NCBI GenBank assembly: GCA_043228905.1
Contig: JBHGNT010000012.1
Span: 11,594,001-11,658,000, forward strand
Source of the DNA: Azolla caroliniana
Lineage: Eukaryota > Polypodiophyta
Length of the DNA: 64,000 nucleotides
Direction: 5' to 3'
The notes under the pieces were generated by a model. It was not told where the DNA came from. It ran no database searches and worked only from the letters and a program-made list of their open reading frames with translations. The position numbers were made by a program, and so were the translations under genes. The first letter of the stretch is position 1. Each line of letters opens with the position of its first letter. This document shows positions 20,738-32,119 of this stretch, piece by piece.

Positions 20738-20749
20738 TGGTATTAGAGC
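20738..20749 (+). other. Primer binding site, initiator tRNA-Met type
   Basis: TGGTATTAGAGC, one base different from the usual TGGTATCAGAGC, starts 2 nt after the LTR end and 15 nt before the gag ATG at 20765. Confidence 0.85.
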
Positions 20750-20764
20750 GAAACGACACAGAAA

Positions 20765-23700
20765 ATGGACGAATCGTTTGGCGGCATGTTCAAGCTCACC
20801 GGCTCCAACTATTCAGTGTGGAAGTCAAAGATGAGGGACATGCTCGTGGTTAGAGACCTCTGGCTGCCGGTTCAGTTCGGGGACAAGAGAGCGGACAAAA
20901 TCGACGCCGGAATATGGGAGGTGATGCACATTAAGACAACGGCATACATACGGTGCTTCATCGACATGAGCCTGTACAACAACTTCAACGAGGAGAGCAA
21001 GGCTCATGAGCTCTGGGAGAAGATCGGCATAATGTTTCAAAACAAAAATGTTGTTAATCAGGTTTCGGTATTCCGGAAGCTAGTAAGACTCCGATACCAA
21101 GATGGCTCCAGCATGGCGGAGCACATGAATGCCTTCCAGGGGCTGATACACCAGGCAACATCATTGGAAGTACCTCTCGCCGACGAGGTACTAGCGCTAC
21201 TCCTGCTCGGTTCCCTCCCGAATAGCTGGGAGACGTTGGTTGTCACTTTGGGCAACGCCGGGCCGAAAGGAAAGCAGTTATCCCTAGCAAGAGTAAACTC
21301 GAGCTTGCTAGATGAGGACGCGCATCGGAAAGATAAAGATACGAGCTCCAACTCCAAAGCGCTCATTACCGAATCGGAATGCGGAAGACAAAGAAACCGT
21401 AGTCCCCAGAACCGGGAGAAGTCGGGGACACGGTCAAAGTCAAGGGGGAGGCCCACTTGCTTCTATTGCGGCAAGCCGGGTCACTTCCAAAAGAACTGTC
21501 GGCATTTCCATAAAGACAAGGAAACCAACGGTACCGATTCGAAGCGGACCCCGGAACGGAACGGTAAAGACTGGAAGGGGACGGACCGGAAGGGAACGAC
21601 GGCAATCGTGGCAAGTGAAGAAGAGTTTATGCTCATCACCGAGGAGAGTGAGATAAACCTTGCCGGCGACGAGATGACCTGGGTGGTAGACTCCGGAGCA
21701 TCGTTCAACCTTACCCCGGACCGGAAATGCTTCTCATCCTACTCAGCCGGTGACCACGACTGTGTCCGGACGGGGAATGAAGGTACATGCCGAATTGTCG
21801 GCATAGGAGACGTGTGGCTGTCAACACCAACCAGATGCAAGTTGCTGCTGAAGGATGTCTGACACGTTCCGGAGGTTCGTCTGAACCTGATATCAGCCGG
21901 TCGGCTAGATGATGAAGGCTACACGGGTAGCATCCGGAATGGTGTCATGAAGTTCAGCAAAGGGAGCCTGATTGTGGCTCGGGCCCGGAAGGTCAACACA
22001 CTGTACCTGATGAATGCCCGGTTATGTCCGGAAGAAGTGAACGTGGCATCTGACACTGCCGGTGAGCTGTGGCACAAGAGACTGTGTCATATGAGCGAGA
22101 AGGGGATGAAGAGGCTTGCAGACGACAACCTCATTCCAGTGAAGAACGTGCACTTGGAGAAGTGCACTGATTGTCTGGCCGGTAAACAAAACCGGACCTC
22201 CTTCTGACCAAGGCCACCAATGAGACATAATGCACCACTGGAGTTGGTGCATACGGATGTGTGTCAGGTAGACACAAAGTCACATGCCGGAGCGCAGTAC
22301 TTCGTGACGTTCATAGATGATCACAGCTGGAAGCTGTGGGCCACACCGTTGAAGACGAAGGATCAGGTGTTATCCGTCTTCAAAGAGCTCCACGCGAGAG
22401 TGGAAAGAGAAACCGGCCGGCAGCTGAAGGCGGTTCGAGCAGATAACGGAGGAGAATACCGGGGGCAGTTCGAGGAGTACTGCCGCTCGAAGGGAATCCG
22501 GCTCGAATTTACTGTGCCGAAGACGCCAGAACTAAACGGACTAGCCGAGAGGATGAACCGGACCATAATGGAGAGGGTCCGGAGTATGCTAGTGCATGCA
22601 AAACTTCCCAAGAAGTTTTGGGCTAAGGCATTGTCGACGGCGACATACGTGATAAACAGATCACCCTCAGTACCCTTGGACGGAGACACGCCACAAAGAG
22701 TATGGACCGGTAAGGAAGTATCCTACCGGCATCTGAAGGTGTTCGGGTGTCTCACGTACGTACATGTAGCAAAGGACCGGAGAGGAAAGTTAGATCCAAA
22801 GACCCGGCCATGCATATTCCTCGGTTACGGTGACGATGAGTTCGGCTACCGAGTGTGGGACCCGGTCGACAAGAAGGTATTCCAGAGTCGAGATATTATC
22901 TTCATGGAGGACAAGACGCTCGCCGACTGGGAGTCGGAGAAGAAGATAATGCACTCCGAGTCGACCAATAAGGACCGACTCTACGATGAGCAGACCCAAC
23001 CGGCGAGAGACCGGTTAGCACTCGAAGAACCAGCCGGATACGGTGAGGATACCGAACCGGCAGAAGAAGAGGTAGAGGAAGCCGAAACCGAAACCGGCCA
23101 AGACCCCGAATCGGATTCGGATGAAGAGCAGATGGAGGAGCCGGTCACCGAAGCCCAGAGACGGAGATATCCTCTCAGAGAGAGAAGGGCCCCCCGGAGA
23201 TTTCCGGATGCAGAGCATGTTCTACTGACCGATGAGGGGGAGCCGGAAAGCTTCAAAGAAGCGAAGGATGACACCCACAGCCGAAAATGGTTAAGTGCCA
23301 TGCAGGACGAGATGGATTCCCTGCATGAGAACCATACGTACGAATTGGTGGAGTTGCTGAAAGGAAAGCGGGCACTTCGAAACAAGTGGGTCTACAAGTT
23401 GAAACCGGGAGATGCCGGGAACCCCCCGAGATACAAAGCCAGGATCGTGGTGAAGGGGTTCCAGCAGAAGAAGGGCGTGGACTTCGACGAGATATTTGCC
23501 CCGGTAGTAAAGATGACCTCTATCCGGACGGTGCTGAGTATAGCGGCAAGCATGGACCTTGAGGTAGAGCAGCTGGACGTGAAGACGGCATTCCTTCACG
23601 GCGACCTCAAAGAGGAGATCTACATGCAGCAACCGGAAGGATTTGTGGAGAAAGGGAAGGAGCACCTGGTATGCCGGCTGAAGAAGAGCCTGTACGGACT

Positions 23701-24664
23701 AAAGCAGGCTCCCCGACAATGGTACCGGAAGTTCGATTCCTTCATGACCGATCAAGGGTACCACAAGACGCAGGCCGATCACTGTGTGTTTGTGAAGAAG
23801 TTCAAAGGAGGCGACTTCTTGATACTCCTCCTGTACGTGGATGACATGTTGATCGTTGGACGTGACCAAGTCAAAATACGGATGCTGAAGAAGGCTCTCA
23901 ACCGGACCTTCTCAATGAAAGACTTGGGTCCGGCAAGACAGATGCTGGGGATGCACATCATTCGAGACCGGTCAAAGAAGCAATTATGGTTGTCACAGGA
24001 GAAGTACGTGACAAAGGTGCTTCACCGGTTCAACATGTCAGAAGCAAAACCGGTCGGATCGACACTTCCGGCAAACTGCAGGCTATCCGGTAAGCAAAGC
24101 CCGAAGACGAAAGCAGAGAAGGCGGATATGATGAAGATTCCATATGCCTCTGTCGTCGGGAGCTTGATGTACGCAATGGTTTGTACCCGACCGGACATAG
24201 GATACGCAGTCGGAGTGGTGAGCCGGTTCATGAGCAATCCCAGCAAGGAGCACTGGAACGCGGTCAAATGGATACTCCGGTATTTGAAGGGCACTTCAAA
24301 CATGTGTCTCTGATTCGGCTCCGGGAAACCTCAACTTGACGGTTTTACCGATTCAGACATGTCAGCTGATGTGGATACCAGCTGGTCTACATCCGGGTAT
24401 GTAATGACATATGCAAGGGGAGTTGTTTCGTGGCAGTCGAGGCTGCAGAAGACGATTGCATTGTCAACCACAGAGGCGGAGTACATGGCGGCTGCGGAAG
24501 CCGGTAAGGAAATATTATGGATGACGGACTTCATCGGAGAGCTCGGTATCCGGCAAGAGGAATACCGACTCTATTGCGACAGTCAAAGTGCCATCCACCT
24601 TGCTAAGAATGCGGCCTACCATTCTCGGACGAAGCATATCCAGCGAAGATATCATTCTCACTGA
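20765..24664 (+). pseudogene. Copia gag-pol with three in-frame TGA stops
   Basis: One continuous reading frame of about 1300 codons carries a whole copia polyprotein in the order Gag, protease, integrase, RT, RNase H. Seen are a Gag domain (residues 1-190), CCHC knuckle CFYCGKPGHFQKNC (232-245), protease VVDSGAS (309-311), a GAG-pre-integrase segment (LWHKRLCHMS), integrase HTDVC, ADNGGEY and GLAERMNR, RT with YVDD, and RNase H (FTDSDMSADVD, STTEAEYMA). The frame is broken only by TGA at 21860, 22205 and 24311. At 21860 and 24311 relatives have Arg, so CGA to TGA by CpG deamination fits. The reading ends at 24664 inside RNase H, without a C-terminus, polypurine tract or 3' LTR. Closest general type: Tnt1-like copia. 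Confidence 0.93.
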
Positions 24665-25206
24665 AGTGATTCAAGACTCGATTGTGGCTGAGCAATATTC
24701 CACGCTATTCTCTACAACCGGAACTCCATCGGTCTTCTCTCACGATCGGAAATTCCTTGATCGGATTACTGCTCGATGATTGATAACTTCGATCGGAGCT
24801 GGCTTGACACAAACCTTCTCGTTCAGTCAACATAATCGCACGATTAAATCCACTGTGGTACCGTCATTTAGGTTTATCGATAATTGTGGGTGTGTATATA
24901 TAGATATAGATATGTTCTTTTTCCTTGGTATGTGTAGTGATGAGTTGTGTTTCCGAAAATTTATGTCCTACCCCTCAAGTTTTTTTCTAAAATTATATTA
25001 AGTACCCTCCAATTTTAGAAATCTCGTGTCCTACCCTTCTATTTCCAAAATTTGTTTGTGTGTCCTCGAGTTTTTGAAATTTTCCTTTCTGCCCCATTCT
25101 CTTTCTCTCTTGCTTTCTTGTTCATCCTTTGTTCTCCTCTCCATCTTCTTCGACTAGTATTTTGGCAACGATTGCGGCGACGATTGCGGCGGCAGCTGCG
25201 ATGACC

Positions 25207-25350
25207 AAGTGGCCCCACAAAATTCTCTTATAGGGAGCTAAAGAAAGCCACCAAATGGTTTAGCGAAGAGAACACAAGCTTGTTTGAGCAAGAAGTCATA
25301 AAAGAAAGGGACTGCTTTGCTGCTTTCTCCTCTCTATTGTCACCTTCTTG
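25207..25350 (+). pseudogene. Possible receptor-like kinase fragment
   Basis: One plus frame reads KFSYRELKKATKWFSEEN, which matches the start of many plant receptor-like kinase domains (FSYxELxxATxxFSEEN). The glycine-rich loop that should follow is absent and similarity stops after about 25 residues. It may be a captured gene fragment or a chance match, and it is too short to assign to a subfamily. Confidence 0.35.
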
Positions 25351-25685
25351 TACTTGGGAATCCAAATTTGACGTGATGATTTGCACATTTATTAAGAAAA
25401 TATTATTCATCAATCTTTATATTATCAAGTTCCCTATATCCGTAGAGATGGAGATCTCTATCATTCTAAACATGGTATCCTTCTTTTTCTTTTTCAACAC
25501 TTACACCTTCAAACAAGATCTCCAAAACCATGGCAAGCTTCATCCAATAAACTTTTCTATAAACAAATTGGCCAATGCTAAAATGTTGGAGATCAAGTTG
25601 AAGAAAGCCATTGAAGCCTCTAGCAGTTAGCAATGGTTTCTTCTTGCTAATGTTCCATATACCAAAATTTCATATGAAAAGCTTT

Positions 25686-25797
25686 CTTTAGCTGTCCTTC
25701 AGATTTGATTGTCCAATGAGCTTTTCATAAACAAGATTTGTCCATCTTTAGGTGTTCTTCAGATTTGACTGTCCCATGAACTTTTCATAAACAAGTT
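25686..25797. repeat. Short imperfect direct repeat
   Basis: About 50 bp around TTCAGATTTGATTGTCC and CTTTTCATAAACAAG occurs twice (about 25686-25735 and 25748-25797) with a few differences. Confidence 0.6.
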
Positions 25798-26185
25798 GAG
25801 ATGTGGCCAGATCGACAAGGGCATACGATCTATTTAAACATTGTGATATCAGTCGAGTTCCTTCTACCTGGTCTCTCTCTAGAGAGGAGGAGGGAACAAA
25901 GAATCACCTTCTTCTATATTCCACTCTCTTCTTTCCTCCACCTCTCTTCCCCTTTCCTTCATGTATTTAATTAAGAAAGCACAAAATTTCATAAATGACC
26001 CTATGATTTGCCCACAAAAAACTAGCTAAACAAATAGCTAAATACCTATGGCCATTTTAGCATCTACCTAGCTATAATAGTGTTTCCACTCGAATGCTTT
26101 CGCCCTTATCTGCTATTGTAGTGCCACTACATAGCTCGTGTCTAAGGAAGAAGAAGACAAAGAAGGAAATCTTAATTGACATAAT

Positions 26186-28289
26186 GAATACTCAAATGGG
26201 TAACTCTCTCCTTAGAGAGAAGTTGGACTGAAACAACTTTGCATCTTGGGAGTACAAGATGCACCAATACTTTGTCGGCCAAACTTATTGACGCTACATC
26301 AAAGGAGCTAAAGAAAACAAACCCGACCCAAAAGAAGTCAACTACTCAACATTGAAGCAAGCGTCTAGTCGAGTAATGTATGGCTTGGTGACATGTGTCC
26401 ATTCGACTACATTCGAGAAGCCAAGATGCCGAAGGAAGCGTGGAAGAATGTAAGGAAGATTTTTGCGACCAACACAACTGCAAGAAAGCTTCAACTCCAC
26501 CAAGAGTTGAACAACATCCAAGAAAGGGACATATCCATCACAAACGACACCTTGAAGATCAAGAAGCTTTGTGATTCTCTCAACTCAATAAGTGTCAATG
26601 TGGAGGATGATGAGATGGCGGAAATATGCCTAGGCGAACTCGCACCACGTTTCGACGCAATGAGAACCACCATCCTAACAAGAGAGAATCCTCTCACTTT
26701 CTTCGATCTTCAATCAATGTTGTTGGTTGAAGAAAACCATGTTCGAACAAGGGGCAACACCTCGAAAGGCCACATGATCTACACACACTCAAACGGAGGA
26801 AGAGGATGCGATCATGCAAGAAGAGGTCGATTCAACTAAGGATGAGGCAAATGAGCTTCGACCTATGAAAACAACTCCCATTACTAACAAGACCGTGAAA
26901 ACTCAAGAGGAATGTTCGAAAGAAGGGGGAGCTTCCATGTCGGTCCAAGCCGACAAAATAACCCCATCAAATGTGGATATTGTGGCAAAATCGGCCACCA
27001 TGAAGAGGAGTGTCGAAAGAAAAAGAGTGAGTCAACTTCTACAAGTCGGCAACTCACCAATTATGCCACCAATGCCGAATACAACAACTATGGTGGATTA
27101 TTCGTAATGAGACATAGAGCGAACTCTATGTTGGCCTCCGGCCCAACCAACAACTCAACACCTCTAATCCGGAAGATGTATGGTTTGTCAACTCCGGCAC
27201 ATCAAACCATATGACGTCACATCAAGAATGGTTCCGAGACCTACAAGAGCTAGATCATCCCGGCTATGTCCCATTCGAGAAAGAAGGCAAAGAAACTTGC
27301 ATCAAAAACGTCTTGCATGTACCGACCATAATGAAGAATTTGGTCTTGGTCGGCCAAATTGTTGAGCAAGGCATGCAAGTCCCATTCAACCAAGGTGGTT
27401 GCTTCATTGAGAAGGAAGGCAGAAGCATAGCTCGTGGTCGAAGGGAAGGCAGAATGTTTATTCTCGGGTCGAACAAGGTAAAATTGGCCATGTTCGCAAA
27501 GGACCATAAAGTCGCCACCAATATAAAGCTATGGCATAAAGGAATCGACCATATCAACCTTCAAAAGCTCAAGGGGATGCAATAAAAAGGAGTCATCATT
27601 GAACTCCCTACATTGAAAGAGAAAAAGATTGAAGGTGTATGTGAAGCTTGCCAATTCAACAACAGCATCGACACCTATTTCCAAAAGAACAAAACGTGAG
27701 CAAATGCCTCCTAGATGTGATCCACTCATACGTTGTGGACCAACATAGACGACAACATTCGGAGGATGCCGATACTAATTCACCTTTATCAATGACTTCT
27801 CCAACCACACATAGATCTTTCCCATGAGGCAAAAGAGTGAAGTGTTTACACACTTCCAAAAATTCAAAAGCGACGTCGAAAAGACAACCGCTCGACATGT
27901 ACAATGTCTTCGGTCAAATGGAGCTAAGGAATACTTCTCCAATGCATTCCCGGTATACCTTCAACAAGGAATCCAACGAGAATTTTCATGTCGAAATACA
28001 CAACAAAATGGATTAGGTGAACGAAAGAATAAGCATATCCTCAAAGTAGCACGGACCATGCTTAACAAAAGGCACATTCTAAAGTCTTATTGGGCCAAAA
28101 CAACATGCAAAGCCGTCTATCTAATGAACCGATGTACGACATCTAGTGTGCACAAACTTACCCCTCACGAGAAGTAATATGGAAAGAAGTCGAAGCTATC
28201 CATGGAAAGATATTCGGCTCTATTGCATACGCGCACATCCTCGACGAAAAGGGGCAAAAGTTAGATCCCAAAGTAGAAGAAATGTATGA
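26186..28289 (+). pseudogene. Decayed copia gag-integrase fragment
   Basis: Several plus-strand frames together carry copia parts: Gag (near 26230, SWEYKMHQYF; 26400-26820, PKEAWKNVRKIFATNTTARKLQLHQEL), a CCHC knuckle CGYCGKIGHHEEEC near 26970, a protease core reading VWFVNSGTSNHM near 27178 (active-site Asp changed to Asn), GAG-pre-integrase (LWHKGIDHINLQKL, 27530) and integrase (27830-28180, GAKEYFSNAFP and QQNGLGERKN). Stops and frameshifts occur throughout. RT and RNase H are missing, and the integrase runs to within about 100 bp of an LTR. The protein resembles the copia pieces at 32120-33390, 36270-38466 and 52195-53215, so it is one lineage. Confidence 0.85.
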
Positions 28290-28690
28290 GGTTCCACATT
28301 CCCATGACACATGAGCTTCTATAGTTAATATAGAGAGACTGGGCGTTTGAATGTAGAGAGAGGGTGACTTTATATAAAGCACCCTCCTTGCTTTGTATTG
28401 ATTGGTTGTTTTCTATTGTATTTCTTACTCCTTGTTAATATACATCTTGAGTATTCTATTTTCCTATCTACCTTGTGTCTCCAACACACTTGTGCCTCTT
28501 CTCTTTCACACACACACATAACACACATCTCCTTGTTAATATATATATCTTGAGTATTCTATTTTCCTATCTATCTTGTGTCTCCAACACACTTGTGTCT
28601 CTTCTCTCTTTCACACACACACATAACACACATCTCTAATCTATTTCGCATAACATAATTACTCTAGCTAATTATTTGCACCAAAGAATA
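28290..28690 (+). repeat. LTR-like sequence of the same copia family
   Basis: Contains CATGAG, TAGTTAAT, ACTTTATATAAAGCACCCTCC and CTTGTTAATATA in the same order as the LTRs at 35277-35660 and 38669-39099, but is diverged. The TATATAAAG motif is the likely TATA box. It lies downstream of the decayed integrase and probably represents its 3' LTR. Borders are approximate. Confidence 0.6.
28428..28633. repeat. About 103-bp tandem duplication inside the LTR
   Basis: CTCCTTGTTAATATA through CACACACATAACACACAT is present twice in a row (28428-28527 and about 28528-28633) with minor changes. Each copy ends in a CA-rich microsatellite. Confidence 0.75.
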
Positions 28691-29280
28691 CACATCCAAT
28701 ATCAATTCTGTGTACTAATATTGGGAGGTACCAAGATTTTTCCAAGCTTTTGCATTGCTAATTGTAAGATAGGCCACACTCATAAATATTTGTACTCTAC
28801 CTGAACCCAAATGAGACAATCGTGCGTCAATATACCGTGTTACTCCACTGGCAACCCCTAAGAAACAACATGAATCAAACTTCTTTTGTTAAAAAGATGC
28901 AATTTATGGAGAAATTTGTCTTTATGCTCTTGATTACAATTGAAATGAACATATTGAACAAAATCATCTCGAAAAACCCCACATAAGCATTAATTTACCC
29001 TCTTAAGACAATATGATAAGGAATTAGCATATGACCATTTGGAAAACATTATGCTAACCATTAGTTAACCCATGGAAAATAATATGACCCCGGTATTAAT
29101 TAACACTAGGATAGAGTAGTAATTCATGTCAGAAGTGTTTGGATATTTAGCGAGAATTGAATGATAATGCATCACGATTTGGTTGGCCTGGCCTAACAAA
29201 GGCAGCAGCAACCAATCCTCCATCAGATAACGCATGCGTTGTTACAGCACCAACAGTTGAATGTTCTGCTTTTTAATTAT
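28691..29280. other. Non-coding spacer downstream of the decarboxylase gene
   Basis: About 590 bp of AT-rich sequence with no recognisable coding or repeat structure. It would hold the 3' UTR and polyadenylation signals of the minus-strand gene that ends at 29281. Confidence 0.55.
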
Positions 29281-31050
29281 TTACACACACACACACACCA
29301 ACAGTGTGTTCATGGAACCATCGGAAGCACCGCTAATAATTCCACCTTCATTCAACACAGCTTTTAGGTAATGAATGGCTTCTCGACTGATCTTCTCACC
29401 TGGCACAAGAACAGGGATACCTGGAGGGTAGGGGCATATAAGTTCACAGCAAACTCTCCCACATGCAAGTTCTGTGTCCACCCTCTCACTGGGAGAAAAG
29501 AAAGCATCCCTAGGACTCCATCTTTCTTCTGATAATGACCATGATTCGAATGTGGGGAGGCATACAGGAACTTTACTTTGGGATTCCCCTGAGTTGGACT
29601 TGGCGATGGAAACAAATGCTTCGATAAGCCTAGTAATGTCTTGAGATATTGTGCCTAGGCTTATTGCGAAGGTGATGGAGCGGAGTGACGGGAGCTCAGC
29701 GACTACATGATGCTCAAGACGAAGCTTCTCATCGACTTCAAATCCTGATAGCCCTAAACCCCAGACACCCACAGTTATTCGGAGAGGATCCACTGCAACT
29801 GCATCATCAAAACTTATATTCCTTATGTCTAAAACCTTTAGCCCTTTGATCTGACTCAGTCCATCTCTTACCTCTTTCGCATATTGCAAAGCCCTTGAAA
29901 ACCCAGCCCTACCATGCATGCTTGCTTGTTGCCTCGAGGCATCCAATGAAGTGAGAAGAAGATAGCTTGGGCTTGAACTCTGCAATGTTTGCAAGCATTT
30001 GGCCAAGAAATCCCTGTTCACCCTATCCCCTTGCACATGAAGCATAGCCGATTGAGTGAGGGAGGTGAGAACCTTGTGTGTAGACTGAACAACAACATCC
30101 GCACCTTGCTGTATGGCAGATTCTGGGAGGTTATCATGGAAGCAGAAATGGGCTCCGTGAGCTTCATCTACGATAAGAGGCACATTGTAACTATGGCAAA
30201 TCTCAGCTATCCTCCGCACATCACTACACACACCATAGTATGTGGGCGAAGTTATAAGGACAGCACCAACCTTAGTCTTAAGTTTACCCCCAGTGAGGTT
30301 TGCAAAAGCTTGTGATAAATCATGGGGTCTGATACCATGTGCAATATCCCAATGGGGATCATAAGAAGGCATTATATATGCTGGTTGCGTGCCAGAGAGG
30401 ATCATGCCCGAAATCGCGCACATATGAGAGTTTCTTGGGAGGATTAGGGTTTGACCAAGGGAGCATGTGGCCATGATCGCAGCTTGAATACCACACGTGG
30501 ATCCATTGACGAGGAAGAAGGATGATTCAGAACCAAAGAGACATGCAGCCATTTGTTGAGCGTTGGCGATGGCAGCTTGGGGGTTGAAGAGATTATCTAG
30601 TTCAGGAAGTTCGGGGAGATCGTGAGCGAACACAGGATGGCCAAGTAAGTGAGAGAGCGAATCCGGAGCTCCAGTGCCACGCCGGTGGCCTGGGAAGTGA
30701 AAGGATGCAAGTCCCTCTTGCGATGCACAAGCAAATAAGGCTTCCACTAGAGGTGCACCTGATGTTATGCAACTGCTCAATCTCTCATTACTTACTTCTT
30801 CTGGACTTGCTGATTCTGATTCTGATTCTGATTCTGATTCTGATTCTGATTCCTCATGGACATGGCGGATGTGGCAAGATGCCGCACAGACAATGAGAAT
30901 GGGCGGCTTCTGCTTCCAAGGTAGTAGTATGGCATGCGAAGGCCGCCATCGGAGTGGGAGTGGGAGAGGAAGTGGTCGGGGGAACAGAGTAGGAAGAGGA
31001 ACAGCAGCAGCATACTCCATCGGAACGAAGGAAGGGAAGGAAGAAGGCAT
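29281..31050 (-). CDS. Orn/Lys/Arg decarboxylase family protein (PLP fold I), putative plastid
   Basis: 589 residues from the ATG at 31050; a second Met follows 10 residues later. Family members decarboxylate basic amino acids, and the exact substrate of the plant proteins is not evident from sequence. Residues 1 to about 60 are Pro/Leu/Arg/Ser-rich and end in VCAAS, like a transit peptide. An acidic (SE)n run follows (about 67-80). The major domain has HFPGHRRGTG (about 118-127), NGSTCGIQAA (about 182), VDEAHGAHF (about 294-302) and STHK with the PLP lysine at about residue 326. A C-terminal domain has PYPPGIPVLVPGE. Length and motifs fit the plant homologues. It is one uninterrupted exon. 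The last residues LLVCVCV are encoded by a GT microsatellite reaching the stop. The frame is open further upstream, but that part lacks domain character. Confidence 0.85.
   Translation of the reverse strand: MPSSFPSFVPMEYAAAVPLPTLFPRPLPLPLPLRWRPSHAILLPWKQKPPILIVCAASCHIRHVHEESESESESESESESASPEEVSNERLSSCITSGAPLVEALFACASQEGLASFHFPGHRRGTGAPDSLSHLLGHPVFAHDLPELPELDNLFNPQAAIANAQQMAACLFGSESSFFLVNGSTCGIQAAIMATCSLGQTLILPRNSHMCAISGMILSGTQPAYIMPSYDPHWDIAHGIRPHDLSQAFANLTGGKLKTKVGAVLITSPTYYGVCSDVRRIAEICHSYNVPLIVDEAHGAHFCFHDNLPESAIQQGADVVVQSTHKVLTSLTQSAMLHVQGDRVNRDFLAKCLQTLQSSSPSYLLLTSLDASRQQASMHGRAGFSRALQYAKEVRDGLSQIKGLKVLDIRNISFDDAVAVDPLRITVGVWGLGLSGFEVDEKLRLEHHVVAELPSLRSITFAISLGTISQDITRLIEAFVSIAKSNSGESQSKVPVCLPTFESWSLSEERWSPRDAFFSPSERVDTELACGRVCCELICPYPPGIPVLVPGEKISREAIHYLKAVLNEGGIISGASDGSMNTLLVCVCV
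30808..30852 (-). repeat. Coding hexanucleotide microsatellite (Ser-Glu)n
   Basis: About seven copies of a 6-bp unit (CTGATT on the plus strand) encode alternating Ser and Glu between the predicted transit peptide and the decarboxylase domain. Length changes would stay in frame. Confidence 0.85.
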
Positions 31051-31659
31051 GAGCTTTTCTTGATCACACATAGATACGTATATGTACATACATGTATTGT
31101 ATGAATAGACATTTAAATACATACATAATGTATGTAAATATGTGGTGCACTCAAAGATTTCCAACCGGAAACCACTCCCACCAAAGGGAGAGAGGACGGA
31201 CCCTAGGAGCCCCAATCCAAATTGGGAGAAGCACAAGGAAGCATAATCAAAGTTGGGACAAGGCCAGGGTGTCCCAACTTGAGTTCAAGTTGGGACAATC
31301 TCAAAAGTGTTTAGGGGCCAAGACCCCCAATTGAAATTGGGAGAAGCACAAGGAGGCATAATCAAAGTTAGGACAAGGCCACACAATCCCAAACTTGAGT
31401 TGGGATAGTCTCAAAAGGGTTTCGGGTTTATGGTTCCAACCCTAAACCCCTGTGCTCAGTCCCAATCCAAGTTGGAACCCAAGAAAAGAACTAGTGCCAA
31501 TCACAGTGCCAGTCTCAAAAGGGGCACCACCCTTGAGTTGGGACAACTCGGTCCCAACAGGCAGTACCAAGGGACTGTCCTAACGGCCATATTTGGCCTA
31601 CAAAAAGAGGACCACGCCTCATTTGGTGCTCATTCCCTGATATACCACTTTCTAAGAAG

Positions 31660-31694
<35 letters not shown>

Positions 31695-31744
31695 TCTCTC
31701 TCCCCTAAATCATCTTCTTGGCTCAATCTATTCTAGTCCTAATC
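31051..31744. other. Upstream region of the decarboxylase: repeats and CT microsatellite
   Basis: The first 100 bp are AT-rich and would hold the minus-strand promoter. An imperfect direct repeat of about 110-120 bp follows (about 31206-31325 and 31326-31430), built around AATTGGGAGAAGCACAAGGA and CATAATCAAAGTT. Next comes a segment ending in a (CT)n tract (about 31660-31703). The organisation resembles U3/R of an LTR, but I could not find both borders. No gene is seen. Confidence 0.5.
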
Positions 31745-32074
31745 ATGGACTTAGTGTAACCAGTAGGCCATTAGAGGCCTACTATCCTAGCCTAGTACGT
31801 AGGCATATTTTTAGGAGTTAGTGTCAGTTGTTCATACGAGCATTGAGCATTGAAGTACATGTCAGTACGTCTATCAATCCTTTTAAGGACTTGTATAAAA
31901 GTGCTCAATAAGCACATTGTATGTACAGAGTGTTCATTATTTTGGAATTGAGGTTTTGTTGTCTTGCTCTCTCTCTCTCACACACACCTACTCTGTGTAT
32001 TCCATTCTCTGTGTTTTCTGTTGGTATCCGGTTGAGCCAGTTGTGGTCTGGTTAGTTTTCGTGTTATCTTTACA
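31745..32074 (+). repeat. 5' LTR (partial) of the host copia
   Basis: Promoter-like sequence with GTATAAAAGTGCTC near 31892, ending TTTACA at 32074. It shares blocks (GAAGTAC, GTCAGTAC, CTTGTATAAA, CATTGTATGTAC) with the minus-strand LTR at 53288-53740, so the two are related. The left border is uncertain. Confidence 0.6.
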
Positions 32075-32086
32075 TGGTATCAAAGA
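32075..32086 (+). other. Primer binding site of the host copia
   Basis: TGGTATCAAAGA directly follows the LTR-terminal ACA. It matches the initiator-Met type site TGGTATCAGAGC at ten of twelve positions. Confidence 0.75.
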
Positions 32087-32119
32087 ACAGACAAAAACCT
32101 AAAACCCGATAAGAACAGA

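Larger units (their letters stand above)
24665..26185. other. Non-coding, AT-rich spacer
   Basis: About 1.5 kb between two copia remnants. Apart from a possible kinase fragment and a short direct repeat (separate entries), I see T-rich stretches and no open frame that resembles a protein family. The missing 3' end of the upstream copia is not here. Confidence 0.6.

Noticed and set aside
31051-31236. N-terminal extension of the decarboxylase to 31236
   Set aside because: The extra 62 residues are encoded by AT-rich promoter-like DNA and do not start from a credible ATG context; the ATG at 31050 gives a transit-peptide-like start.
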